From assembly GCA_017994575.1 (NCBI GenBank), contig JAGOKN010000014.1, forward strand, positions 1 to 35,529: 35,529 nucleotides of DNA. The letters run 5' to 3'. Under the pieces are notes generated by a model. The model searched no databases and had not been told where the DNA came from. It worked only from the letters and a program-made list of their open reading frames with translations. A program made the translations under genes and the position numbers. The stretch comes from Nitrosomonas sp. (lineage in GTDB: Bacteria > Pseudomonadota > Gammaproteobacteria > Burkholderiales > Nitrosomonadaceae). Of this stretch, positions 8,373 through 17,530 are shown piece after piece; positions within the stretch are counted from its first letter, which is position 1, and each line of letters opens with the position of its first letter.

Positions 8373-9233
8373 ATGGGCGCCTATCGTCTGTTGTTCAGTG
8401 TTTCGGTTGAGCATGCTTATTTCTCCGGTGATGTTTGTAAATCCCTCGAATTTATTCCTACCGGATCGACTGACACTACGCTGAATAAAACAGGTTTAAT
8501 CGTTAAATCATCTGAAAGCGGCATTGCGGTTTTTTATGAGCAAGATCCTCTGAATCGATTGCGTCTTCACGCTGAAGAAGGTTTGTCGCTGGCGTTTAAA
8601 GTCTTTTCCAAAGACCCCAATTTTTTCCGCTACACGCTGCCTGGTGCACCCGCGGATAACCATTTGTTGTATTTCAATAATCAATCGGTAGTGCCGGATG
8701 CAACCGGCAGGCAGATGCTGCATCGTGAACCTAATGTCTTGGATCGTGCATGGATTGATATCAATGCTGCTTCATTGGCTGGCTTGCTGGATCGGAAAGA
8801 TTATTTCGTAAAGCCGGTCTTTATGCTGCAAATGAATATTACTGCCGACGAGCCAGGTTTATGTTCGGAACAATTGGATGCGGGCGCGCGCCAGTTTCAT
8901 ATCCGCTTTGCAACGCTTCAAACTTATTGGAAGTACTACATCCTGGGGGACTTGTCGAAACGTAATGTGTACATTGCGGATTTGGACAATGCCCTGCAAT
9001 TCAATCCTACAGGAAACATCTTGTTGTCTGGAAACCGCGAGTCGATGCTATTTCAGTCCTCAGCGACTATTCCTATTCAAGAGCGACCGTCTCAGCGTTT
9101 ACAATTACGCGAATCCGGTAGCCTGGGAGATAAAGTGCTCATCAAACGTCTGCCGAATGCGAGTGTGCATCAGATGGTCGGTGAAATGCTGAATGGGCAG
9201 AGGGAATATGTTTCGGAGATTTTTATTAATTAG
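8373..9233 (+). CDS. Unknown protein of eCIS context, next to DUF4255
   Basis: This 286-residue protein has no signal peptide, membrane segment or known catalytic motif. It begins YRLLFSVSVEHAYFSGDVCK, then has alternating beta-like segments throughout, suggesting a beta-rich structural protein. I recall similar proteins beside DUF4255 genes in other eCIS clusters, but no function is known to me, so structural or assembly roles are guesses. It follows the DUF4255 gene by 111 bases on the same strand. Its TAG stop (9231-9233) forms part of the 4-bp target duplication of the element inserted immediately downstream, so the reading frame survived the insertion intact. Separation from the sheath operon by the element and three signalling genes is unusual. 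Confidence 0.7.
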   Translation: MGAYRLLFSVSVEHAYFSGDVCKSLEFIPTGSTDTTLNKTGLIVKSSESGIAVFYEQDPLNRLRLHAEEGLSLAFKVFSKDPNFFRYTLPGAPADNHLLYFNNQSVVPDATGRQMLHREPNVLDRAWIDINAASLAGLLDRKDYFVKPVFMLQMNITADEPGLCSEQLDAGARQFHIRFATLQTYWKYYILGDLSKRNVYIADLDNALQFNPTGNILLSGNRESMLFQSSATIPIQERPSQRLQLRESGSLGDKVLIKRLPNASVHQMVGEMLNGQREYVSEIFIN

Positions 9234-9376
9234 GGAAACGCTGATTAATTGACTGTACGAGCGAATCACTTCGTTGCGCGGTACTCGCTTCCTCGCCTAT
9301 CATGTTGATATGTCTCGGTTGCTGCGTTCCGTGCGCCTCGTGCTTCATCTCGTACAGTCAATTAATCAGCGTTTCC
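9234..9376. mobile_element. 143-bp MITE with perfect 28-bp terminal inverted repeats
   Basis: Bases 9234-9261 are the exact reverse complement of 9349-9376, starting GGAAACGCTGATTAATTG. The element is directly flanked by TTAG on both sides (9230-9233 and 9377-9380), a 4-bp target duplication fitting the YTAR target of IS5-type elements. The inner part is also partly self-complementary, so the whole could fold as one long hairpin. It encodes no protein and is therefore a non-autonomous element dependent on a transposase elsewhere. Inserted right at the stop codon of the upstream gene, it could also act as a transcription attenuator between the two halves of the injection-system locus. Confidence 0.85.
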
Positions 9377-9380
9377 TTAG

Positions 9381-9821
9381 CATTGGATTAGATTGATCTT
9401 TTACATTTCATGCATGCACCTGAAATGCTGGAGTATTTGCAGCTTGCTGCATCATGATACGCGTGCCCATGCTGTCGATCGGTAAGAGTAATGCCCCGAC
9501 TCTCGCCAGAGGGGCTGGCGTCATCGTAGTCAAGTATATCCCCTGCCAGTAATTGATACTGTTTCCCGATGTTTTTCCATAGCTAGAAAACTATTATGGT
9601 GTGAGGTTCATGGGGCAATTGATTAAGGGTGAATATCCTATGTTGCTATTTGGATACAAATGTTATCTCAAACTGGCAGGCTTGATTAAATCAGTTTAAT
9701 ATTCCTGCGGTTAAAAAACGATCATTGACTTTGATGTTGTGCGCGCAAGTTGAAAAACGCTTCGTCAAAGTACATGGTTGGGTATGACTGAATTGCACCC
9801 CCTCAAATACCGGAGATATCT
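9381..9821. other. 441-bp non-coding region ahead of the signalling cassette
   Basis: No supported gene lies here. A minus-strand frame is open from 9582 to 9388 (64 codons ending in TAA) and includes several cysteines near its end, but it has no ATG, GTG or TTG near its beginning and follows a stop directly; it may be a decayed fragment. The last bases hold GGAG (9812-9815), the ribosome site of the kinase gene. I see no convincing sigma-70 promoter, although one is expected because the MITE lies between this cassette and the upstream genes. Confidence 0.45.
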
Positions 9822-12800
9822 ATGCATGATGTTCCGCCCTATCAACAGCTATTTGAGGTGAGCCCCCATCCTTATTTGATCTTGCGCGCGGATAGTGGTT
9901 TTACCATCGTGGCAGTGAATAATAAGTACCTGGAAGTGACTGGCACGCAACGAGAAGCTATCGTGGGACATGACTTGTTTGAGATCTTTCCTGATAATCC
10001 AGATGATCATTTGAGTAGCGGCGTCAATGATTTGCGTGCTTCTTTGAACCATGTGCTGAAGGAAAAGCGCGCGGACATCATGAATGTACAGAAGTACGAT
10101 ATTCCGCTGCATGATGACAGCGGGCATTTCGAGCATAAGTACTGGAGTCCGGTCAATACCCCCGTGTTCGATGCAGAAGGTCATGTTATCTACATCATCC
10201 ATCATGTGGAAGATGTCACCGAATTCATTGTCAGCCGTGAACGCACGAATCCCGATAAAACAGCGCTATTGAGCAAAGTGGACATGCGCATTGAGCGCAT
10301 GGAGGCAGAAATCATGCGTCGCGCGGATGAAGTCAAGAAAGCCAATCGTGCATTGAAGGCCGCCATGGAGGAGTTGTCGCGCCTCAATCAGCGTTTGACG
10401 GAACTGGATCGTCTGAAATCGGAATTTTTTGTGAATGTCAGCCATGAATTGCGCACACCGCTGACCCTCATTATGTCGCCGCTGGAGAACCGTTTGCGTT
10501 TGCTCATCAGCGATCATGCACCACTGGAAGATCGTCATGAGACGGAATTGATGCTGCGCAATGCACGTTTGCTCTATCGTAATGTCACTGATTTGCTGGA
10601 CGCGGCCAAACTGGAAGCTGGCTGTGTCAATGTCTATTGGACACGACTTGATTTGGCCATGCTGGTAAGAACTATTGCCAGCCACTTTGAGACATTAGCG
10701 CAGGATCGGCATATCACTTATCACGTGATTTCTCCGGAAACACTGATGATGGATGGTGATAACGAGAAATTGCAACGCGTGTTGCTCAACTTGCTCTCCA
10801 ATGCTTTCAAGTTTACTCAGGATCATGGTGTGATCACCGTTCGTTTGACTGCAGCGGAGGATCAAGTATGTCTTGCAGTACAGGATAATGGACCAGGTAT
10901 TCCAGCTGATATGCGTGAGCATGTGTTCAAGCGCTTTGCGCAAGTTGACAACCATGCCAATTGGGATCATGGCGGTACTGGTTTAGGATTGGCCATCGTC
11001 AAGGATTTTGTCGGTTTGTTAGGCGGCAAGGTTCAACTGACCGAATCTCCGGGGGGAGGGGCGACATTTGAAATCGCCTTGCCACGCCAGGCGCTTGCTG
11101 AGTCAGTATGGCTCAATGCGCCGACTGCGCTCGATACGGTTCTATTGCACGAAGTGGTCGAGGAGTTGCAATCGAGTCCAGTGATTGCTCCGGGGCTTGT
11201 TCCTGCACCTCCAGCGACTGGTTATCAGCCATTGGTGCTGGTGGTAGAAGATAACGTGGATATGAACCGGTTCATTGCGGATACGCTGCGCGCACATTAT
11301 CGGGTTGCTTGCGCCTTCAATGGACAACAAGGACTTGAGCAAGCGCTGGCGATAGCGCCCGATTTGATTATTTCTGACGTCATGATGCCAGTGATGAATG
11401 GTGATCAAATGGTGAGAGAACTACGGCAATGGCCCAAAATGGCAGATGTGCCCATCGTGATGCTCACTTCGAAAACGGATGATGATTTGTGTGTCAAGCT
11501 GCTTAAGATGGGCATACAGCATTATCTGAATAAACCCTTTACCGTGGATGGATTGCTGGCGCGAGTCGATAAGCTGCTGACTGAACGTCAGCGTATTCGT
11601 GAACAATTGCGCGCAAGCGAAATCCGCTTTCAAGCAACTTTTGAACAAGCTGCCGTGGGCATCGCAATCGTTTCGCCCGAAGGACGCTGGTTGAGTGTAA
11701 ACGATAAGTTGTGTGAAATCATTGGTTATAGTCATGAGGATTTGCTGACGCTGACCTTTCAGGATATTACGCATCCGGATGATCTGGATAAAGATCTGGC
11801 ATATTTCAGGCGCGTGCTGGCTGGTGAACTCACTACCTATTCGATAGAGAAACGTTATATCTGTAAAGATAGCAGCGTGATCTGGGTAGGGCTCACGGTG
11901 GCCTTGGTGCGTCGTCCCGATAATACGCCGGATTATTTCATTACCATTATTCAAAATATTCAGGATCGTAAAGACATTGAGGCGAATCTGCTGGAAGCCA
12001 AGCGCATTGCCAATTTTGGCCACTGGAAATGGGATATCGGCAGCAACAAGCATATTTGGTCGGAGGAGATTTACCATATCTACGGCCGTGACGTGAATTT
12101 GCCGCCAGCGAGTTATCAGGAAATGTCATCGTATTTTACGCCACAAAGTTGGGTGAATTTGGAGGCTGCAGTAGAAAAATGTTTGGCGGAGGGGCAGGCT
12201 TATCAATGTGACGCTGAAGTCGTGCACTCAGATGGCAGTCATCGTTGGATTATTGCTCGCGGCGAGGCGATCCGCGATGCGGATGACCGCATTATCGCAC
12301 TGCATGGTAATGTGCAGGATATTACTGAACGCAAATTAGCTGAAGTGGCTCTGCAAGAAAGCAAAGAGCAACTCAAGCTGTTTATTGAATATGCACCCGC
12401 CTCACTGGCCATGTTTGATCGCGAGATGCGCTATCTTGCCTTCAGTCAGCGCTGGTTGAGCGATTACAGTCTTGGCGATCGTGACTTACTTGGATTATGT
12501 CATTATGATGTTTTTCCAGATATTCCTGAAGAATGGAAAGTCATCCATCGCAAATGTTTGGCTGGAGAAGTCATTCGTTCTGACGAGGATTGTTTCAAAC
12601 GTTTAGATGGAAGTGTGCAGTGGTTGCGTTGGGAAGTGCGTCCCTGGTTTCAGGTGGGTGGTGCCATTGGCGGTATTGCCATGTTTACTGAGGATATCAC
12701 CCGGCAGCAAATAGTTGAAGAGACCTTGCAACAGCTAAATGTCAATTTGGAGAAACGCATTGCGGAACGTACTGCCGAGTTGGAAACCTTGAATCAATCA

Positions 12801-13481
12801 TTGGAAAGTTTTGTGTACTCTGTTTCCCACGACTTAAAGGCGCCGCTGCGAGGTGTTGAGGGATACAGCCGCCTGTTGGAGGAAGATTATTCCGAACAAT
12901 TGAACGATGAGGGACGGCTGTTTATCAACAATATTCGCGCTGGAGTCACGCGTATGAATGAACTCATCAATGACTTGCTGGCCTACTCGCGCATGGAGCG
13001 GTGCAAATTGGAATCCAAAGAACTGGATCTGGTTGCATTAATTCACCAGGTGATTGCCGAGCGGGAGGAAGAGATTACTGCCCGTCACATCGAAGTTATC
13101 GTCAATCTGCTGTCCATCCGGATCCAGGGGGATCGTGAAGGCTTGGCATTGGTGCTGCGGAATCTGTTGGAAAACGCAATCAAGTTTAGTCGACATTCCT
13201 CTCATTCACGCATTGAAATAGGTATTGATCTAAATAATCATAAGACTATTCTGTGGATACGTGATAATGGTATTGGTTTTGACATGAAGTATAATCAGCG
13301 CATATTTGAGATTTTTGAGCGACTCCATCGACAGGAGGATTACCCTGGTACAGGCATTGGCTTGGCTTTGGTCAAGAAAGCCATGCAGCGCATGGGAGGC
13401 CAAGTTTGGGCCTATAGCATGCCGGGTGAAGGCGCAACCTTCTATTTACAGTTGCCTGTCATGCAGGAAAACCTGACATAA
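9822..13481 (+). CDS. Hybrid sensor histidine kinase with two kinase cores and four PAS domains
   Basis: This 1219-residue cytoplasmic protein has no membrane segment. Order: PAS (about 10-135), a coiled coil (150-200), HisKA with SHELRTP and phospho-accepting His208, HATPase (NLLSNAFKF, DNGPGIP, GTGLGLAI), receiver domain (about 470-590; DVMMP with Asp519, Lys in NKPF), three PAS domains (about 600-725, 725-845, 845-970), then a second HisKA (SHDLKAP, His1003) and second HATPase (NLLENAIKF, DNGIGF, GTGIGLALV). The second core is of the bacteriophytochrome-like type that pairs with small Rcp1-type regulators. The ribosome site GGAG lies six bases before ATG. The next gene follows after 15 bases and encodes such a regulator, so the pair probably forms one phosphorelay. 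The signal is unknown; PAS domains may bind a ligand or cofactor. Confidence 0.93.
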   Translation: MHDVPPYQQLFEVSPHPYLILRADSGFTIVAVNNKYLEVTGTQREAIVGHDLFEIFPDNPDDHLSSGVNDLRASLNHVLKEKRADIMNVQKYDIPLHDDSGHFEHKYWSPVNTPVFDAEGHVIYIIHHVEDVTEFIVSRERTNPDKTALLSKVDMRIERMEAEIMRRADEVKKANRALKAAMEELSRLNQRLTELDRLKSEFFVNVSHELRTPLTLIMSPLENRLRLLISDHAPLEDRHETELMLRNARLLYRNVTDLLDAAKLEAGCVNVYWTRLDLAMLVRTIASHFETLAQDRHITYHVISPETLMMDGDNEKLQRVLLNLLSNAFKFTQDHGVITVRLTAAEDQVCLAVQDNGPGIPADMREHVFKRFAQVDNHANWDHGGTGLGLAIVKDFVGLLGGKVQLTESPGGGATFEIALPRQALAESVWLNAPTALDTVLLHEVVEELQSSPVIAPGLVPAPPATGYQPLVLVVEDNVDMNRFIADTLRAHYRVACAFNGQQGLEQALAIAPDLIISDVMMPVMNGDQMVRELRQWPKMADVPIVMLTSKTDDDLCVKLLKMGIQHYLNKPFTVDGLLARVDKLLTERQRIREQLRASEIRFQATFEQAAVGIAIVSPEGRWLSVNDKLCEIIGYSHEDLLTLTFQDITHPDDLDKDLAYFRRVLAGELTTYSIEKRYICKDSSVIWVGLTVALVRRPDNTPDYFITIIQNIQDRKDIEANLLEAKRIANFGHWKWDIGSNKHIWSEEIYHIYGRDVNLPPASYQEMSSYFTPQSWVNLEAAVEKCLAEGQAYQCDAEVVHSDGSHRWIIARGEAIRDADDRIIALHGNVQDITERKLAEVALQESKEQLKLFIEYAPASLAMFDREMRYLAFSQRWLSDYSLGDRDLLGLCHYDVFPDIPEEWKVIHRKCLAGEVIRSDEDCFKRLDGSVQWLRWEVRPWFQVGGAIGGIAMFTEDITRQQIVEETLQQLNVNLEKRIAERTAELETLNQSLESFVYSVSHDLKAPLRGVEGYSRLLEEDYSEQLNDEGRLFINNIRAGVTRMNELINDLLAYSRMERCKLESKELDLVALIHQVIAEREEEITARHIEVIVNLLSIRIQGDREGLALVLRNLLENAIKFSRHSSHSRIEIGIDLNNHKTILWIRDNGIGFDMKYNQRIFEIFERLHRQEDYPGTGIGLALVKKAMQRMGGQVWAYSMPGEGATFYLQLPVMQENLT

Positions 13482-13496
13482 CGAAGGAGTAATAAG

Positions 13497-13919
13497 ATGA
13501 ATGCATATCCGCCGATTCTCTTGGTCGAAGATAATCCGCTGGACGTCGATTTGACTTTGCGGGCTTTTCAGCGCCGCAAACTGGTCAATCCTATACTGGT
13601 CGCACGAGATGGCGAAGAAGCATTGGCTTGGGTGCCTCGCTGGGAGGCAGGCGAGATCCAGCCAGTCGTTATCCTGCTGGACCTCAATATGCCGCGCATT
13701 GATGGCCTGACCGTACTGCGGACGCTAAAGGCGCACTCCGTGCTGCGCCGCATTCCAATCGTCATTCTGACGACCTCTAATGAAGATCGTGATATCAAAA
13801 CCGCCTACGATTTAGGTGTCAATTCATATATCGTCAAGCCTGTAGGCTTCGATAACTTTATGGAAGTAGCGCAGCATATAGAACTCTACTGGTGCGTATT
13901 CAACGAGCAACCTCAATAA
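13497..13919 (+). CDS. Single-domain response regulator (Rcp1/CheY-like)
   Basis: This 140-residue protein is one receiver domain with no output domain. The acidic pair is in LVEDNPLDVD, the phospho-acceptor Asp62 lies in LLDLNMPRIDG, Thr in ILTTSNEDRD and the conserved Lys in IVKPVGFDNF. The NPLD and TSNEDRD segments are typical of the Rcp1-like regulators that partner PAS- or phytochrome-type kinases. AAGGAG precedes the ATG at good spacing, and the gene sits between the hybrid kinase and the GGDEF-EAL gene. It probably accepts phosphate from His1003 and relays it by protein contact. It could signal onward to the downstream c-di-GMP protein, but this is inference. Confidence 0.93.
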   Translation: MNAYPPILLVEDNPLDVDLTLRAFQRRKLVNPILVARDGEEALAWVPRWEAGEIQPVVILLDLNMPRIDGLTVLRTLKAHSVLRRIPIVILTTSNEDRDIKTAYDLGVNSYIVKPVGFDNFMEVAQHIELYWCVFNEQPQ

Positions 13920-13924
13920 ATATC

Positions 13925-16900
13925 ATGCGTGTTCTGTATATTGAAGACTCCGCTATGGATGCTGATTTGGCTCGGCTTACCCTGGCGCGCACAGCACCTG
14001 AGATCAAATTGGAAGTGGCATCGACGCTACGCGAGGGATTGGAACGACTTGACGACAAAGGCAATGTGTATGACTTGCTGCTGACGGATCTTTCTTTGCC
14101 GGATGGTTCCGGCTTGGAGGCATTAACTCGGGTGCGCGAGCAGCGATTGCCAATGGCTGTGGTGATTCTGACAGGATCCGGCGATCAAGACTCTGCAGTG
14201 GCTGCGCTCAAAGCCAGTGCCGATGATTATCTGGTCAAGCGCGATGACTATCTGGAGCGTTTGCCACGGACACTGCGCGCCGCATTGGAACGCTCACGCT
14301 GCAGCATTGATCGCAATCAGCCCGTATTGCGTGTTTTGTATGTTGAGCATAATGTGTTTGATATTGATCTGATGCACCGTCATCTGGTTTTACATGCTCC
14401 TCATATTCAGTTGACTGCGGTGACCAGTGCCGAGGATGCTGTGTCACTTTTGTCGTTGAATCCGGTTGAGCAGAATGCACGTTTTGATGTGCTGCTGATT
14501 GATTATCGATTGCCAGGCATGGATGGTTTCGAGTTTATAAAATGGTTGCGCAATGATCGCAAGCTGAATATTCCAATTGTGCTAGTGACTGGACAAGGCA
14601 GCGAAATGGCGGCGGCTCGTGCATTGCATTTGGGTATAGATGATTATTTATCCAAGCACGAAGGTTATCTCTACGAAATAACCGCTACGCTGGAAAAAGT
14701 CCAGCATCAGGCGGAATTGGCGCATGAACGTATCAGCCTGAAGAAAACCAGCCTGCGTCTTTCCCATTTGTTGGCCGCCAGTCCGACTATTTTATACAAT
14801 CTTCATTTTGTTGGGAAAAATCTGCAACCTGTGTGGGTTAGCGAAAATATTGAGCGACTACTCGGTTATACTCCGGAAGAAGTGTTGGCTCCGGGTTGGT
14901 GGTACTCACATCTGCATCCGGATGATCGTGAGGCGGCATCGGCGTGTCAGGCGGTTTTGCTCAAGGATGGTCAGTTGACGCATGATTATCGGTTTTTCCA
15001 TCGCTCGGGACGGATCATCTGGATTCTGGATGAGGTCCGGTTGATTCGGAGCACAGATGGAAGGCCTCTTGAAATCGTGGGCGCTTGGTTGGATATCAGC
15101 GAACACAAGCGCGCCGAGTTGATACGACAAGCCCATCAGTCGGCATTGGATCTGATTGTGGCCAATCACCCGCTTTCGGTGATACTGGATGACATTGCGC
15201 ACCGCTTGGAAATGATCAATCCCGGTATGCTGGTGTCCATTTTGTTGCTCGACGTACTCACTGGTCGCCTGAAACATGGCGTAGCGCCCAGTTTGCCGGA
15301 TGAGTACAATGCGGCCGTCGATCAGTTGAAAATTGCGGATGGGATCGGTTCCTGCGGCACATCGGCTGGGCGCGGCGAGCCGGTGATTGTCTCGGATATT
15401 GATCGCCATCCCTATTGGCAGCCGTTTCTGGAATTAACGCGTAAAGCCAATCTGCACGCATGTTGGTCAGTGCCTTTCAAGGATGAGGCCGGTGCAGTGC
15501 TAGGCACTTTTGCCATCTATCATCACACGCCTCGGGAGCCAGAGTCTGCTGATCTGGCCTTGGTGAATGAATTCGCCAGCATTACTGCGTTGGCTGTGCA
15601 AAAAGTATATGCTGCCACAGCCCTGAGGCAAGCAGCGGCGGTATTTAAATCCACGCGGGAAGGAGTTGTCATCACTGATTTGACACCGTGCATCCTTGCA
15701 GTTAACCGTGCATATATCGAAATTACTGGTTACGGTGAAGCGCAGGTGCTGGGAAAGAATCCAAAAATCATCAAGTCAGGTCGCCACGATGAGGTATTTT
15801 ATCAAGTGATGTGGGCTAGTCTCCTCACTGCCGGTTATTGGCACGGAGAAATATGGAATCGCCGCAAGAATGGAGAAATCTATCCTCAGTGGCTGACGAT
15901 CAGCACGGTATTTAACGATCGGCAAGAACCTTGCAACTATGTCGGTGTATTTACCGACATTACTCAGATAAAGCAATCGGAAGCGCGTCTTTCACATCTT
16001 GCGCACTATGATCCATTGACTGATTTGCCCAACCGTTTGCTGGCGCATTCACGCTTGCATCATGCCATTGAGCGTGCACAGCGGCACCATCATCGAGTGG
16101 CAACACTGTATTTCGATCTGGATCGTTTCAAAAATATCAACGATAGCCTGGGTCATCCTGTTGGTGATGAGCTTTTGATTATGATGGCTTCTCGCCTGAA
16201 GAAGCGGTTGCGCGAAGAAGATACCTTGGCGCGACTGGGAGGCGATGAATTTTTGCTAATCCTGGAGGACATTAGAGATCCCAGTGAGCCCGCTACTTTG
16301 GCGCAAAACCTGATTGATTTGCTCACCACACCGTTCACTTTGCCGAGCGGACATGAGATTTTTATCAATGCGAGTATCGGTATCAGTCTTTTTCCGGACG
16401 ATGCAAGTAGTGTCACCGAACTGATTCAGCATGCGGATATGGCCATGTATTTGGCAAAACAGGAGGGGCGCAATACTTATCGTTACCATACCAAGGCGTT
16501 AAGCATTGCGGCAAACGAGCGTCTGGTGATGGAAAACCATTTGCGCCATGCGATGACGGCAGAGGAATTCATTCTCTATTATCAGCCGCTCATTCATGCT
16601 GGCAGCGGCAAGACAGTCGGTGTCGAAGCCTTGGTGCGCTGGCAGCCACCGGGCAAAGCTATGATATCACCAGGAAAATTTATTCCCATCGCCGAAGAAA
16701 CCGGTCTTGTCGTGCCGCTGGGGGAATGGGTGTTGCGCACAGCTTGTGCTCAGGGACGTGCCTGGATAGATGCCGGTTTTCCGTCCCTGGTGATCGCAGT
16801 CAATTTATCTGTGCGGCAATTCCAGTCAGAGAATTTGGTCGAATTGGTGAAAAGTGTATTGGCAGAAAGCGGATTGCCGGCAGCTTGCCTGGAACTGGAA

Positions 16901-17296
16901 TTGACTGAAAGTATGTTTATGGAGCACGCGGAGCAATCCATCAATATCTTGAAAACCTTGAAAGCTTTGGGCGTGCGCCTGGCAATCGATGATTTTGGTA
17001 CAGGTTATTCTTCGCTGACATATTTGAAGCGCTTTCCCATCGATAAATTAAAAATTGATCGGAGCTTCGTGCACGGTTTGCCGCACGACCCCAATGATCG
17101 TGAAATCGCGGCTACCATCATTGCCATGGCGCGGAGTTTGAAGCTGGCGGTGCTCGCAGAAGGCGTGGAAACTGAGCAACAGTTGGTTTACTTATGCCAG
17201 CACGGCTGCGATTACTATCAAGGCTATTTATTTTACAAACCTGCACCGGCTGCGGAATTGGAAGTATGGTTAAGGAATAACTCGTTGTTTAAATGA
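13925..17296 (+). CDS. REC-REC-PAS-GAF-PAS-GGDEF-EAL cyclic-di-GMP protein
   Basis: This 1123-residue protein contains two receivers (1-125 and 134-255), PAS (about 280-400), GAF (405-562), PAS (565-685), GGDEF (690-855) and EAL (865-1115). Receiver 1 has EDS and Asp55 (TDLSLPDG). Receiver 2 has EH in place of the usual acidic pair but keeps Asp193 (IDYRLPGMDG). The cyclase motif GGDEF (772-776) is intact, with an RxxD inhibitory site REED (763-766) five residues upstream. The phosphodiesterase side has EAL (901-903), ELTES, DDFGTGYSS and AEGVE, so both activities look possible. I chose ATG 13925, five bases after the preceding stop; a GTG at 13892 would overlap that gene and adds no family residues. 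It probably sets local c-di-GMP in response to the hybrid kinase. Confidence 0.93.
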   Translation: MRVLYIEDSAMDADLARLTLARTAPEIKLEVASTLREGLERLDDKGNVYDLLLTDLSLPDGSGLEALTRVREQRLPMAVVILTGSGDQDSAVAALKASADDYLVKRDDYLERLPRTLRAALERSRCSIDRNQPVLRVLYVEHNVFDIDLMHRHLVLHAPHIQLTAVTSAEDAVSLLSLNPVEQNARFDVLLIDYRLPGMDGFEFIKWLRNDRKLNIPIVLVTGQGSEMAAARALHLGIDDYLSKHEGYLYEITATLEKVQHQAELAHERISLKKTSLRLSHLLAASPTILYNLHFVGKNLQPVWVSENIERLLGYTPEEVLAPGWWYSHLHPDDREAASACQAVLLKDGQLTHDYRFFHRSGRIIWILDEVRLIRSTDGRPLEIVGAWLDISEHKRAELIRQAHQSALDLIVANHPLSVILDDIAHRLEMINPGMLVSILLLDVLTGRLKHGVAPSLPDEYNAAVDQLKIADGIGSCGTSAGRGEPVIVSDIDRHPYWQPFLELTRKANLHACWSVPFKDEAGAVLGTFAIYHHTPREPESADLALVNEFASITALAVQKVYAATALRQAAAVFKSTREGVVITDLTPCILAVNRAYIEITGYGEAQVLGKNPKIIKSGRHDEVFYQVMWASLLTAGYWHGEIWNRRKNGEIYPQWLTISTVFNDRQEPCNYVGVFTDITQIKQSEARLSHLAHYDPLTDLPNRLLAHSRLHHAIERAQRHHHRVATLYFDLDRFKNINDSLGHPVGDELLIMMASRLKKRLREEDTLARLGGDEFLLILEDIRDPSEPATLAQNLIDLLTTPFTLPSGHEIFINASIGISLFPDDASSVTELIQHADMAMYLAKQEGRNTYRYHTKALSIAANERLVMENHLRHAMTAEEFILYYQPLIHAGSGKTVGVEALVRWQPPGKAMISPGKFIPIAEETGLVVPLGEWVLRTACAQGRAWIDAGFPSLVIAVNLSVRQFQSENLVELVKSVLAESGLPAACLELELTESMFMEHAEQSINILKTLKALGVRLAIDDFGTGYSSLTYLKRFPIDKLKIDRSFVHGLPHDPNDREIAATIIAMARSLKLAVLAEGVETEQQLVYLCQHGCDYYQGYLFYKPAPAAELEVWLRNNSLFK

Positions 17297-17520
17297 TAAC
17301 TTATGTGCTGAATAAAAGAATATGGAATTGGATTTCAATGAATTAGTTACTCATTCTATTTTTATAATTCTTGATGTGGAACTTGAGACTTAGCGACTCT
17401 TCCGTTAAGCTGCGGTATCTTTAATTGAAACAAGGTGATAGACGGAAACAGAAAACTTGTCGATTTGTTATTTACTAGGTGATAGAAAATAGTTGTAGAG
17501 CGCGACGATTCCAATTAAAA

Positions 17521-17530
17521 GGAGCTGATT
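17521..17530 (+). promoter_or_regulatory. Ribosome site of the sheath gene
   Basis: AAAAGGAG ends at 17524, six bases before the ATG at 17531. It is the strongest ribosome site in the structural operon, fitting a subunit needed in very many copies. The 234-base gap upstream (17297-17530) must hold the structural promoter if there is one, but no clear sigma-70 match is seen there. Confidence 0.6.

Noticed and set aside
9388..9582. Minus-strand open tract with a cysteine-rich end
   Set aside because: No start codon near its beginning and a stop directly before it; may be a decayed fragment but cannot be called a gene.
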